A stretch of 35,732 bases of DNA. It comes from a virus. The notes beneath the pieces were generated by a model. The model ran no database searches and had not been told where the DNA came from. It saw only the letters and a list, made by a program, of their open reading frames with translations. The stretch covers positions 1 to 35,732 of IMG/VR virus record IMGVR_UViG_3300009163_000010; one strand, 5' to 3'. The stretch's first letter is position 1. Each line of letters opens with the position of its first letter. The position numbers and the translations under genes are program-made. Shown here in pieces: positions 8,341 through 17,105 of this stretch.

Positions 8341-8440
8341 AGTCTATTGTTATTGGTATTAGTTTCAATTCTCTTGCCCCTCGCTTGATAAGTTCTTTAG
8401 CGAGTACATCAGTGGCTTGCTTAATAGTGCCATCGTTCAT
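8234..8440 (-). CDS. Small protein ahead of and overlapping the scaffold gene
   Basis: 68 residues from ATG 8440 (MNDGTIKQATDVLAKELIKRG); ATG 8455 would add five residues but lies only 4 bases after the promoter box. The first 33 residues are unique and look like a real helical protein. The rest reads through the scaffold start in another frame, becoming very basic and Ser/Arg-rich (RRSSGSRSRKRK). Such a tail may be an accident of overlap. If translated, it may couple scaffold synthesis to its own. Function unknown. Confidence 0.45.
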   Translation of the reverse strand: MNDGTIKQATDVLAKELIKRGARELKLIPITIDYGNQTGGSTGADQVPQPRRSSGSRSRKRKVPGKLD

Positions 8441-8459
8441 GATGTAGTAAGTCATGAAG

Positions 8460-8467
8460 CAAAGATA
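8460..8467 (-). promoter_or_regulatory. -7 box TATCTTTG upstream of the scaffold gene
   Basis: Minus strand TATCTTTGC, a full match to TANNTTTGY, in the 25-base gap after the MuF-like gene. An A/T-rich stretch with TTTT about 19 bases upstream could serve as a weak -33 element. It would drive the small ORF and the scaffold gene. Confidence 0.5.
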
Positions 8468-8480
8468 TAAAACTTTTTGA

Positions 8481-9389
8481 TTATGTAAAACCTTCTGATT
8501 TGGCTCGAGCTTGAACTGTTGCAGGAACTTTCTGCTTGATCACTGGAACAAGGTAGTGCCTGCAATTCCATCCACCAACAAAGGTGAAAATGCTTCTTGA
8601 GTCAGTGCCTTCAATGCGACCATCCCAAGTGCCGTTGCGAATATCATTGATGCCTCCAGAGTTCTTGCCTTCTCCCCAAGCTTCAATCTCCTTGCGATGG
8701 AATATCTGCCCTTCACGATGTTCGCAGAAGCTTCTTGTAGTTGGTATCTCTCCGCCCAGATATTGGAAGTATTCAATGCCGAGTTCTTCATTTACCGCAG
8801 CTGCATAGCTTCTGTCTGCAATGGCTTGAGCAGTGTTTGCAGTGGTGCGCACATTGGCAAGCAATCGGCCGTCTGTTGAATCTGTTCCCTCGATGACTCC
8901 TTGCAATGCTTTCACTGCTTCGCGTAGTGGAGCTCTTGCTGCTACGTTAGCAGTCAGCTGCTCAAGAAATGGCTGAGTAACTCGCTCGCGAAGTCCTGAT
9001 CCGAAGAACGCATTAATAGCATTCTGCTTTGATATATTCAGCAATTGCTTTTGAACATTGTCTGGCTTGAAGCTATTGTCGATTTTCTTGGCGATATCAT
9101 CAGTCAGCTGAACACCCTCATCGATGGAAGCAAGAAAGGACTGGATAGCGCCTTTGTACTCTCCGCCTGCCAGTACCTTGTTGAGCTCTTCTGTTATTCC
9201 TCCAATTCGTCTGATATTGTCCTCGGTCTGTGCAATGTTTCCATCTGCATCAATATCCATCTCCGCGAGCATTGGAGCAATCTTTCTCCATGCCTCGCGT
9301 TGAGCCCTCTCCGCCGCAGTAGCAATCTCCTCGGGAACATTCTCAAGCAGCTTGATTTTTTGTTTAACAAGATCATCAAACGATGCCAT
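8481..9389 (-). CDS. MuF-like minor head protein
   Basis: 302 residues. The N-terminal half is helical and charged. The C-terminal third carries the pattern of the phage MuF/minor head domain: FQYLGGEIPTTRSFCEHREG, then HRKEIEAWGEG, a W..G stretch, and FVGGWNCRHYLVPV at the end. The conserved Cys (SFCEHR) and CRH triplet are the usual hallmarks. These proteins sit near the portal and some are injected with DNA or carry toxin domains; none is attached here. It overlaps the portal gene upstream by 14 bases. Confidence 0.85.
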   Translation of the reverse strand: MASFDDLVKQKIKLLENVPEEIATAAERAQREAWRKIAPMLAEMDIDADGNIAQTEDNIRRIGGITEELNKVLAGGEYKGAIQSFLASIDEGVQLTDDIAKKIDNSFKPDNVQKQLLNISKQNAINAFFGSGLRERVTQPFLEQLTANVAARAPLREAVKALQGVIEGTDSTDGRLLANVRTTANTAQAIADRSYAAAVNEELGIEYFQYLGGEIPTTRSFCEHREGQIFHRKEIEAWGEGKNSGGINDIRNGTWDGRIEGTDSRSIFTFVGGWNCRHYLVPVIKQKVPATVQARAKSEGFT

Positions 9390-11283
9390 TCAAAAGATTT
9401 TGCTGCGCTTGCGCAATTGGATCTAATGTGGTTGCAATCTTCTCAGCTGCCTTGGCTCTTAGTCTTGCTATCTGCTCATTCATCGGAAGGTCAAAGAACT
9501 TTGGTGCTTCCTCTGTTGCGATATAGTCACGCATCAGCTCCATCACAAGTTGAGGTGCTGAGTTATGGAGAACATCTTGCCACTTCTCAACCGTACCACT
9601 TGCAAGTCTTGCAAGCACATCAGCATTGCTCATAAGAAGCAATTCATCAGCATTCACAATCAGCTCGAATAAAGCACTACTCTCCTCGTCTGTGTAGTTA
9701 ATTGCACGAATGTAGTTGTAAACATTCGAGTAAGTAACCGCCGGAGGCACTCCTGCCTTCACTCCTTCGCTTATAATAGCAAGGTAATCGCTTGGAGTGC
9801 TGATGTCGAATGATGTTGGATAAACTAAGTTTACTCCTCCAAACAAATCGCCATATCGCATGCGCCCCATTGTCACCAAACAGAATTCATAGATGGTGAA
9901 TAGCTGATCGGAGATAGGCTTCACGAATGCGTATAATGCGCGGAGCTTATTTAAGCTTCCTGTTGCAGTCGATGCCTCGCCGATAGTTCCACTTTCATCA
10001 CTTGATGGAAGATGCAGGATACGTCTTGCCTTAGCCATCTGCTGCTCAATCTCTGAGCGCAGGAAGTTAAGTGTGTCCATTGGAGGACTCACGAACTTAA
10101 GGTACTCGCCGCTTAATCCGCTATCACCTTCACTGAGCGATGTCTTTGGCTTAATCAATAACATACCAGTTGGACTGAATCGGCTCTTTACTCCGCTGCC
10201 TGAGCATGAAGAGCAAGTGCGATATCCGCCGTTAACTGCATCGAATATCTGCCCATCATTACACTTGTTACCTTCACGATCTACAAACTCGCATATCTCC
10301 CCAAGTGCCACCATAAATGGAAACGCACTTGTTGCCTTGCTCATTTGCAAGTAAGACTCATCGAGTACAACCTGGTCTAATAGTGGAACGGCTGTGATGA
10401 ATGGTGATTGGAATGCAATCTCGTCTTGTATCAGTTGAGGTGCGCCCATCAGCTTGATGCAAGGAACATAGCCAAGATTATGCTGAAAGTAAAGCACTGG
10501 CTCACCGAATGTCATGTCTCCCTTTTTGCCTGTCTGCTCAATCCGATAGATGGCATTCTGGTCATAGAGCTCGAGCACGATGCCGCTCTCTTCCATCTTG
10601 CTTCCGTTTTTCACATGGCTATGGTCATCGCTGATCACCAAGTAATACTCCCCGAACTTCTGCCCTACAATGTTTTTGCAGTTGTAGTAGGTTGGCATTG
10701 GGCGAAGTAACTCGTTGCCAATGATTGGCTCCTCGATGCCGTCCACATCAAGATACGGAATGTCGTCTGGATAGATGGCAATAATACCATTGGCATCAAC
10801 AAGCTTAAGCGTTGGAAGCATATTCTTCACGAACATCTCCAATGAGCCAAACTTCTCAATTTCGGTATTGACATACCGCTGAAAAGTCTCCTCACCGAAA
10901 CGAGGATCAACCTCTGCGCTGTACTTGATGCTCCAGTTCTGATCCGCAAATGCTCTGCTTATCGTTGCTCTGAAGTCCTCAAACACGCTCAAGGTAGTTG
11001 CCTTGTAGTTCGCCTTGATATACATCGCCTGCGCATCCGTTTGATTCGGAGCACGCACCGAAAGCAAGTGCTCAGGATAAACATCGGAGCGGCTATGCGG
11101 CAAGATGCTATCATACATCTTGGCGGCAAAGTTGTAACCGCTCCAATATTCTGGATACATTCCACTGGCTCGCTGCTTAGTGATTGGGTTGAGCGGAGAC
11201 GATTGTGCCATCTGCTCCCATCCCTTTCGCTTTGCTGCGAATCGGTGAACAATCTTGTTAATCTCCTCAGAACTTAGTGCCAT
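9376..11283 (-). CDS. Portal protein with inserted Cys4 knuckle
   Basis: 635 residues, within the size range of siphovirus portals. It is followed directly by MuF, scaffold and capsid genes, the usual head cluster. An N-terminal wing region is followed by helical crown segments (DTLNFLRSEIEQQMAKARRIL, LNKLRALYAFVKPISDQLFTIYEF). Unusually, C331, C341, C357 and C360 (GEICEF, GNKCND, RTCSSCSGSG) form a zinc-knuckle-like insert with a DnaJ-like CxxCxGxG flavour. The portal forms the dodecameric DNA channel where terminase docks. The C-terminus is acidic then Ala/Gln-rich (DPIAQAQQNLLNGIV). Confidence 0.85.
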   Translation of the reverse strand: MALSSEEINKIVHRFAAKRKGWEQMAQSSPLNPITKQRASGMYPEYWSGYNFAAKMYDSILPHSRSDVYPEHLLSVRAPNQTDAQAMYIKANYKATTLSVFEDFRATISRAFADQNWSIKYSAEVDPRFGEETFQRYVNTEIEKFGSLEMFVKNMLPTLKLVDANGIIAIYPDDIPYLDVDGIEEPIIGNELLRPMPTYYNCKNIVGQKFGEYYLVISDDHSHVKNGSKMEESGIVLELYDQNAIYRIEQTGKKGDMTFGEPVLYFQHNLGYVPCIKLMGAPQLIQDEIAFQSPFITAVPLLDQVVLDESYLQMSKATSAFPFMVALGEICEFVDREGNKCNDGQIFDAVNGGYRTCSSCSGSGVKSRFSPTGMLLIKPKTSLSEGDSGLSGEYLKFVSPPMDTLNFLRSEIEQQMAKARRILHLPSSDESGTIGEASTATGSLNKLRALYAFVKPISDQLFTIYEFCLVTMGRMRYGDLFGGVNLVYPTSFDISTPSDYLAIISEGVKAGVPPAVTYSNVYNYIRAINYTDEESSALFELIVNADELLLMSNADVLARLASGTVEKWQDVLHNSAPQLVMELMRDYIATEEAPKFFDLPMNEQIARLRAKAAEKIATTLDPIAQAQQNLLNGIV

Positions 11284-11337
11284 TGGGTCTTTCCATTATG
11301 TTAGATCCGCATGATTTAGATCGACAGTAGTTTGGTT

Positions 11338-11940
11338 TCATCTGTGTAGTATTGAGAGCCCACGACCTTCAGTGGTGTTGAGCGTTACGTTCTTATAGTT
11401 ATAATGCGCTGCGTACTCGACAAGCTTCTTAGGTCCATCAAGATGAATGGTGTCATGGTAAACAATCACACCGCCTCTTGCAACAAGTTTCTCAACAAGC
11501 TTGAACTCGGGAAGGATAGCAGCCCAAGAGTGGTCCGCATCCACGAAGATAAGGTCGAAGTGATTCTTTGGCAGCTTGCCAAGTTCATCCAATGAATTGC
11601 CCAGGATGAAGTCAATCGACTTGCCGCCTGTGGTCATTGTTGCCTTGGTTAAGTCTGTGCGATAGTCATTGATGTCGATGCCGACATACTGCCCACCCTT
11701 TGGCAGAGCATTGATAAGATGCTGCGATGTCTCACCTTCAAATACTCCAATCTCAAGCAACGTCATGTACTTGCTCATCTTGATCATTGAAGCCATGAAT
11801 AGGCCGCACTCATCTTCAGAGTTCCAGTCGTGACGAGCAACCTCCTTGAATGTCTCAGTGGTTACAAGATCAGAAGAAGATGCTTCAAATTCTATTGCAA
11901 CTTTTTTAGGTCTGCCTTTTTTGGGCTTAGCGTTTTCCAT
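11338..11940 (-). CDS. SAM-dependent methyltransferase (Methyltransf_24 type)
   Basis: 200 residues, class I Rossmann methyltransferase. Motif I is LEIGVFEGE (62-70), the acidic residue after strand 2 is D89 (YVGIDIND), and DLIFVDADHSW (129-139) with GGVIVYHDTIH follows the pattern of the Methyltransf_24/O-methyltransferase group. The N-terminus has a basic KPKKGRPKK stretch resembling an AT-hook. The start overlaps the glycosyltransferase stop by 14 bases, so the two are coupled. Cephalosporin hydroxylase-like and sugar O-methyltransferases share these features. A likely role is methylation of the sugar added by its partner; DNA methylation is less likely because no target-recognition or DPPY/PC motif is present. 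Confidence 0.8.
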   Translation of the reverse strand: MENAKPKKGRPKKVAIEFEASSSDLVTTETFKEVARHDWNSEDECGLFMASMIKMSKYMTLLEIGVFEGETSQHLINALPKGGQYVGIDINDYRTDLTKATMTTGGKSIDFILGNSLDELGKLPKNHFDLIFVDADHSWAAILPEFKLVEKLVARGGVIVYHDTIHLDGPKKLVEYAAHYNYKNVTLNTTEGRGLSILHR

Positions 11941-12880
11941 CTGCGTATTTGTTTTCTGCTATTCGTGCTATTTGGTAGATATGTCTCGAGCCAATTTCCT
12001 TGAAAGCAATGTTGAGCAATCTATCAAGCCAATCGGTGTAAAATCTTGGAGTAAATCCTGCGCCACCGTAGTAGCTCTGGAAGTAGTAGTTCTCGGTAAC
12101 TTCTTTGAAGGTTAAGCTTCTGACCATCGCGAAGTGAATCATACCACCTTCGCTGCCTTTTATTTTCTCATACTTCTTAAGCGCAGGATCAATACCATGA
12201 ATCGCCAATGCGACATTCATGTACAATTCATCCGGCTGTCCACCTCCCCACTTCTGTCTCAAGTCCTTCACATCCATTGGATGGTTGAAGTACAAATCTT
12301 TAGCAGTGCGATATATCGCCTCTGTCTGTGAGCCCTTAACAATCCACTGCATCGAGCTATTGATGGCAGGCATCACGTAAGACTCAAGCAAATTGAAGTG
12401 CGCCCACATCTTATCGGCATAAGCCCATTGCATCTCCTTGAAGTCTCTACCCTTGTCGATGGTGTGATAACCAACGCAATGGCTTATATAATCTTTGCCG
12501 GATTGAGCAAGCTCGTCAATCATCGGCTGAATGTCTTTGAGTGCAATCGCATCTACATCGAGATAGAGGTTGCAATCGTATGGCAAGTAATTGTAAAGAT
12601 TCACTTTGACCTTGCCTGGATCAAGCTTCTTATTCGTGTACAAATCATCGGCAGCAATGTGACCAATGTGGTTGATGTACTTCATCAAGTCAGGGCAATT
12701 GCTTAAGCCCTTAATCGGATCATCGAACAGCACTGTTATGTTCACATTCGGGCTGTGCTTCCTTATGCTGAAAGCAAGGTTGTAAGCAGCCCAATAATAT
12801 TGAGGCTTACCGAATGCAAGAAGCACCACTCCAGTTGATGGAGTGATGCTCTTAGTGGTTTGTGATAATTCCTCAGTCAT
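11927..12880 (-). CDS. GT-A fold glycosyltransferase (GT8-like)
   Basis: 317 residues from ATG 12880, which overlaps the tail tube stop as TAATG; this favours it over an upstream in-frame start at 12937. The N-terminal strand GVVLLAFGKPQYYWAAYNLA with SIRKHSP resembles the nucleotide-sugar binding start of GT8-like enzymes. The metal-binding DxD motif is D108-V-D110 in NLYLDVDAIALKD. A later GGGQPDELYMNVAL segment corresponds to the acceptor or catalytic region. It sits in a virion structural operon with a methyltransferase after it. Decoration of a virion protein or a host surface glycan is inferred; the acceptor is unknown. Confidence 0.75.
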   Translation of the reverse strand: MTEELSQTTKSITPSTGVVLLAFGKPQYYWAAYNLAFSIRKHSPNVNITVLFDDPIKGLSNCPDLMKYINHIGHIAADDLYTNKKLDPGKVKVNLYNYLPYDCNLYLDVDAIALKDIQPMIDELAQSGKDYISHCVGYHTIDKGRDFKEMQWAYADKMWAHFNLLESYVMPAINSSMQWIVKGSQTEAIYRTAKDLYFNHPMDVKDLRQKWGGGQPDELYMNVALAIHGIDPALKKYEKIKGSEGGMIHFAMVRSLTFKEVTENYYFQSYYGGAGFTPRFYTDWLDRLLNIAFKEIGSRHIYQIARIAENKYADGKR

Positions 12881-13419
12881 TATGCGAACACTCCAGCAGG
12901 AGCATCGTATTGTGCAGGAATATTTTTGTTTCTCCAAGAGAATGTCACCTCATAACGCTGAAGCTCATTGTTCTGCTCAGGCAAGATGAAGTTAGCTGAT
13001 GTTGTAATACCAACAGGAGCATCGATGTAGATAACCTTTCCGCTATCGCACATGTACGCAAGTATCCAAGAGATACGGCGATTGTTCACATCGTTCCAGA
13101 AGGTATTGTTTTCGTCAGTCACATTAGCATCGTAAAGAGTCGCAGTACGATCTTCGTTGATACGGATTGATGTTCCGCATCCGATTGGTGAATCAACAGT
13201 GATAGGTGAGCCAGCAGGAAGAGCGAATCTGATGTCACTGATCAGCTTGGCAGTGCCTGCCGAAAGCAAAGCATCAACCTCAACTGAATCCGATGGATCA
13301 GCAAGCTCGGTGCCACAAGCACCTACGATAATAGCGGAAACTCCGCCAAGTTTATATTCATTGCAGTTGACCAAGTTGTGGTCAAGCAAGGATGTGTCGC
13401 AATATGATACACAGGCCAT
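12880..13419 (-). CDS. Putative major tail (tube) protein
   Basis: 179 residues (MACVSYCDTSLLDHNLVNC), all-beta in character with short alternating strands and a final strand-rich segment (RYEVTFSWRNKN). This length and style suit a siphovirus tail tube protein. It has its own promoter and leader, like the capsid gene, which fits a protein needed in hundreds of copies. Four of its Cys lie in the first 35 residues. It lies apart from the tail chaperone and tape measure block. Assignment is by size, expression signals and fold style. Confidence 0.6.
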   Translation of the reverse strand: MACVSYCDTSLLDHNLVNCNEYKLGGVSAIIVGACGTELADPSDSVEVDALLSAGTAKLISDIRFALPAGSPITVDSPIGCGTSIRINEDRTATLYDANVTDENNTFWNDVNNRRISWILAYMCDSGKVIYIDAPVGITTSANFILPEQNNELQRYEVTFSWRNKNIPAQYDAPAGVFA

Positions 13420-13495
13420 TGTAGTAAAGTGTTTGTAAAATTGTTTCGCTGTTGGATAGGTCGCGGCAATACACCTACTTGGTCTCTATGTTCAG
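13420..13495 (-). promoter_or_regulatory. 5' leader of the tail tube gene
   Basis: A gene-free leader of about 70 bases. It shares AACAATTTTACAA with the capsid leader (one mismatch in 13), placed 16 bases before the ATG. A GC-rich middle (GACCAAGTAGGTG, CGCGACCTATCC) can pair partly: AGGT with ACCT. No Shine-Dalgarno. Confidence 0.4.
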
Positions 13496-13503
13496 CAAAG
13501 TTA
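13496..13503 (-). promoter_or_regulatory. -7 box TAACTTTG upstream of the tail tube gene
   Basis: Minus strand TAACTTTGC fits TANNTTTGY. It overlaps the stop codon of the 549-residue tail gene. No TTG at normal -33 spacing, but a 16-bp palindrome lies 25-40 bases upstream (13528-13543). Confidence 0.55.
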
Positions 13504-15150
13504 CAAAATTATTTCTTGATATAGATTAACAGAATTTTCTGTTGTTAATCTTTGCTCATCCTGCGCCAATAAGAATGGCTCATCTGCATTGTCCAAAATA
13601 CTTGGCAAGCAGTCAGCATCAGTGTTGCTGCATATCGTCTTGCGTACCTTAGAAGACTTAAGTGCAAGGTCGATGCTCAATGCTCCAAGTTCGTCCGCAT
13701 CGTTGTATTCGATATCGGGAAACTCGCCATCGATTGGATAATACAAATCGCCATTGACATAGCAACTGTCATAATAGAAGATGGTGCTCAAGAAGTCAAG
13801 CACATACTCAGGCAATCTACCAAAGGCAAATGTCCACTTCTTCTCGCGATCAACATAGGTCGTTTGATATTTGCCCGAAGCAAAGCGGAAGTTGTTCACC
13901 TCTGTCTGATACTGCGCTCTGAATTTTCGCCCCTCCAATCGGATACCTGGCAAGAACGAAGATCCACCGAAAGCAAGGTTGAACTGGTCCTCTGCGTTGC
14001 AGCCTTCAATCTGAAAGTATTTGCACTCGTCATTGTAATCGCCAATGCTAAGCACATCGCTGTACTGATCCCATTGGATGGAATCATTCTCAATGCTTAT
14101 CTCAACAAGCTTGATGACCGCAGCGGCAGGAGCTCCGCCAAACTCAGCAACAAGTATCTCAAGCGGATTGTTGCCATCGGCAGTGATGAGCACCGTCTGA
14201 TATCCGGTGCCAGTGATTTGCACTTGGTTGCCTCCGATGACTGCATATATGCGCACATTGGTTCGGCTCTCGATAAATACGCTCACATAATACTGCAAGC
14301 CATCACATAGGTTGTTGCTTATATTTTGTGTGATAGTTCCATCTTCGCCTTCACCAAGATTAAACTCCGCACTTCCTTCAAGCAATGTCACTGTGCCTGT
14401 TCCTCCTGTGGTCCATCCACTCACTCCATTGGAATCTCTGAAGATGCCATTGTACAAATAGCTTTGCCCACATGTGTTCGTGCAGAAGTCGGTAATGGCT
14501 AATCGGTAACAGCCCTCGCCAAGTGCAAGGTCAACCAAGTCGAATGCAGCTGTGATCTTGTTGTCCTTCACCGTGTAAAGCGGAGCAACCAAGTCAACCG
14601 TCTCCAATGTCACTGCATCAACTATTCCCACCTTCATCTGATTAGCTGATGCAAGGCCATAGACAAATATGCCGTTGGTGCTCAAGCATCCAATCCAACC
14701 ATCGCCTGTGTCAGTAAAGAATCGCAATGTCACGCTGTCATTGGTCATCGTTGGATTGGCGAAGTACAAGGTGTAAGTACCAGGCAATGTGATTTGATAT
14801 GTGCTTGAGCCCTCCATCCTAACATTTAATGCACCTTCATCCAATGTCAGTATAGTGAATGTTGCTTGGTAAAGCTGATAGATGAAGTTAGTGCGCAAGT
14901 AAATAGCATAGATGCCGCCTGCTGTTACATCAGTGCTGCATGCTTCATTGTCAATAGGAACACCCCAACCATATTCAAAAGTGTCATACTTATACAGCAC
15001 TGACAAGTCGCAAGGTATTGACTCCATTTGGAAAAATATCTGATCGTTATAATCAACAAGCTGCTTATAATCGCCGCCGCATCCTGGGCAGTCAACAGCT
15101 GTGTTGCTCGTGAAGATAATAGGCTGATTCGGTATGGAAGTAAAGCTCAT
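13501..15150 (-). CDS. Large tail protein with carbohydrate-binding-like domain
   Basis: 549 residues (MSFTSIPNQPIIFTSNTA). Beta-rich with paired Cys (DCPGCGGDY near the start; FCTNTCGQSYLYNG in the middle). After the second Cys pair comes a stretch that reads like a carbohydrate-binding module: NGIFRDSNGVSGWTTGG, then a jelly-roll with GSAEFNLGEGEDG. Such modules with an N-G-x-F...W opening are common in Bacteroidota phage tail proteins. The C-terminal part has globular tail-tip features (LEGRKFRAQYQTEVNNF). It overlaps the 652-residue tail gene upstream. Probably part of the tail tip or baseplate that touches host glycans. Confidence 0.65.
   Translation of the reverse strand: MSFTSIPNQPIIFTSNTAVDCPGCGGDYKQLVDYNDQIFFQMESIPCDLSVLYKYDTFEYGWGVPIDNEACSTDVTAGGIYAIYLRTNFIYQLYQATFTILTLDEGALNVRMEGSSTYQITLPGTYTLYFANPTMTNDSVTLRFFTDTGDGWIGCLSTNGIFVYGLASANQMKVGIVDAVTLETVDLVAPLYTVKDNKITAAFDLVDLALGEGCYRLAITDFCTNTCGQSYLYNGIFRDSNGVSGWTTGGTGTVTLLEGSAEFNLGEGEDGTITQNISNNLCDGLQYYVSVFIESRTNVRIYAVIGGNQVQITGTGYQTVLITADGNNPLEILVAEFGGAPAAAVIKLVEISIENDSIQWDQYSDVLSIGDYNDECKYFQIEGCNAEDQFNLAFGGSSFLPGIRLEGRKFRAQYQTEVNNFRFASGKYQTTYVDREKKWTFAFGRLPEYVLDFLSTIFYYDSCYVNGDLYYPIDGEFPDIEYNDADELGALSIDLALKSSKVRKTICSNTDADCLPSILDNADEPFLLAQDEQRLTTENSVNLYQEIIL
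13528..13543. repeat. Palindrome AACAGAA-TT-TTCTGTT
   Basis: A perfect 7-bp inverted repeat with a 2-base centre, inside the last codons of the 549-residue gene. It sits where a regulator would touch the tail tube promoter. Chance is possible, since it also encodes ordinary residues (TENSVN). Confidence 0.35.
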
Positions 15151-17105
15151 CGAAGTATCTTGTTAGATTTAAGTGTAATGGAAGCATCTTGCTTGATGAT
15201 GCTCTTAATGTCAATCTTATTGATGTATCCTTCAATCACACGCAGCGGATCATCGTAGTTGCCAAACTTAATCGGCCTTGATGTGTTATCGAGTATTGCC
15301 TCAATCTCCTCCATGCGTAATGGTCGGTCGAAGGAGTAGATGAATCGCTTGATGCTGTTTGGGTCAACTGGCTGCAATACATTTGGGAACGGCTCACCGA
15401 TTGCATCGAACTGAGTCGTGTAGATGTCGTATGTGTTTTCAATGGTGGCAGTAACAGCAGGGAAGGTGTCATCCACTCGGGCCCAAACATTTGCTGTCAC
15501 CTGGTCACCTTCATTGCATACCACTATCCATGTGATGTTGCAAACGGCAATCATTGTGATAGGATCAGCAACTATTGCCAATTGTGTGTATTCTTGAATA
15601 TAAACTCCTGCGCCATCTGACCTTATCAATTGAGCATAAGCTTCATAAACATTACTTACAATGATAGTGGTTGTGAATGTATATGTTCCAGTATATGGTA
15701 CCGTGTACTTAAAGAAGTCAAAGTTGTTGCTCGGGTCTATTATCTCATTGCCAAACTTGACATAAGGACGGAAAGTCGCTAGGTAATAAGATGTGAACAC
15801 ATCGCTGATGCCCCATGATTGCAATGGGCTTGAGTTACTCGTTGCCTGCACTTGAGTGCTTCCAGGTACGAAGCCCTGAATATATGAATAGATTCCATTT
15901 GGATATCCACCAACCCAATTGAGCGCAGTGTTGTCATTGGTAAAGCCGCCATTGTATACCGTCTGCCCGATGCCGTATGGGTCGAACTGCCGAGCATAGC
16001 CTTGACCTTCACCGACAAACCAATAAGATTCGATTATGAATGTATCGTTGTTATAACTTTCATTGCTGTGCACATAGGTGTCTTCAATCACGTTTGTATC
16101 GAATATAACCTTATCACTGCTAAGATTAAGCACAGCCGTTGTGTTGCACTCACCAATCAATCCAAAGGTCTCATCTCGGAATCCTTTGAAAGAGTTCTGG
16201 AAGAACGTGCAAGCTGTCTCGCCATTATTGCACTCATGCTGCTCAAGATATGGATTCGAGCCAAAGTTAATTGATGCGAATTGCTGAGCAACATCGTACT
16301 TAAGCAATATGTTTGGCTGATCATAAAGATTTACCTGAGCACCTTGCTGATTGAAAAATGTTGCAGGCTCGATGCGAAGCAATGGACGGCCGTTAGATTG
16401 AGTTTCAATTACCATTCCAAGTCGAAGCTTCTTGTTGAGTGCTGTATATAACTCCTCAAATGAAATGATTGCAGGATCCTTTGACTCGTTGATAATCGAC
16501 AGACCAGTGCTCACAAGTATGAAATTGCCATCCGCTGTGAAGTCGAATGCAAAGTAGTTGCTATCGAAGTCGACAAGATTATCACTCATGCACCTAACAA
16601 GCTGCTTGAACGCATCGTACACTCCAACTCCATAGCAAGGATATTGATATGCTCCAGTGGCAGGATTAAACATTAGCACCTTGCGCTGCACTGGAGGCAC
16701 AACCGTCTGCAAGTTCTTTGTGATGCTTCCATTAAGTGGAAACGGAATGCTCTTATTATTGTTAATCTTACTGCTAAATGAGTTGTCGTATAGTTTTGTC
16801 GTTACTGCACATCTGTCTAAATCAAATGAGCATTCACTTATAATGATGTATCCAGTTGTTAATCGCTTCCAAATTCCTGCACATAAATATTGCACCTCAA
16901 CATTAATCAATGAGCATCCGCCTGTCTCAATAAGGTTGTTGTATAAGTATTCAAACATACCTCCGGTAAACTTCAATTCATTGTCATAGGATACGATACG
17001 AGTGTTGATATTTGTATCCTCGGTGATGTTTACGCTGAATTCATCAGCATTGTTTGGCTGTCCTCTGTCAGCTCCATCGATTAGAAACTTTATCTCTACT
17101 GCCAT
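15147..17105 (-). CDS. Tail tip / baseplate hub-like protein
   Basis: 652 residues starting MAVEIKFLIDGADRGQPNNA. The gene directly downstream of the tape measure is normally the distal tail or tail-associated protein. The N-terminal half looks like a hub with beta domains (YLCAGIWKRLTTGYIIISE). The middle holds a jelly-roll-like insert opening with YNGGFTNDNTALNWVGG and YTGTYTFTTTIIVSN, a form similar to the carbohydrate-binding section of the next gene. The C-terminus returns to a tail-tip style (RPIKFGNYDDPLRVIEGYINKID). It overlaps the tape measure stop by 10 bases. Role as hub is inferred. Confidence 0.65.
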   Translation of the reverse strand: MAVEIKFLIDGADRGQPNNADEFSVNITEDTNINTRIVSYDNELKFTGGMFEYLYNNLIETGGCSLINVEVQYLCAGIWKRLTTGYIIISECSFDLDRCAVTTKLYDNSFSSKINNNKSIPFPLNGSITKNLQTVVPPVQRKVLMFNPATGAYQYPCYGVGVYDAFKQLVRCMSDNLVDFDSNYFAFDFTADGNFILVSTGLSIINESKDPAIISFEELYTALNKKLRLGMVIETQSNGRPLLRIEPATFFNQQGAQVNLYDQPNILLKYDVAQQFASINFGSNPYLEQHECNNGETACTFFQNSFKGFRDETFGLIGECNTTAVLNLSSDKVIFDTNVIEDTYVHSNESYNNDTFIIESYWFVGEGQGYARQFDPYGIGQTVYNGGFTNDNTALNWVGGYPNGIYSYIQGFVPGSTQVQATSNSSPLQSWGISDVFTSYYLATFRPYVKFGNEIIDPSNNFDFFKYTVPYTGTYTFTTTIIVSNVYEAYAQLIRSDGAGVYIQEYTQLAIVADPITMIAVCNITWIVVCNEGDQVTANVWARVDDTFPAVTATIENTYDIYTTQFDAIGEPFPNVLQPVDPNSIKRFIYSFDRPLRMEEIEAILDNTSRPIKFGNYDDPLRVIEGYINKIDIKSIIKQDASITLKSNKILR

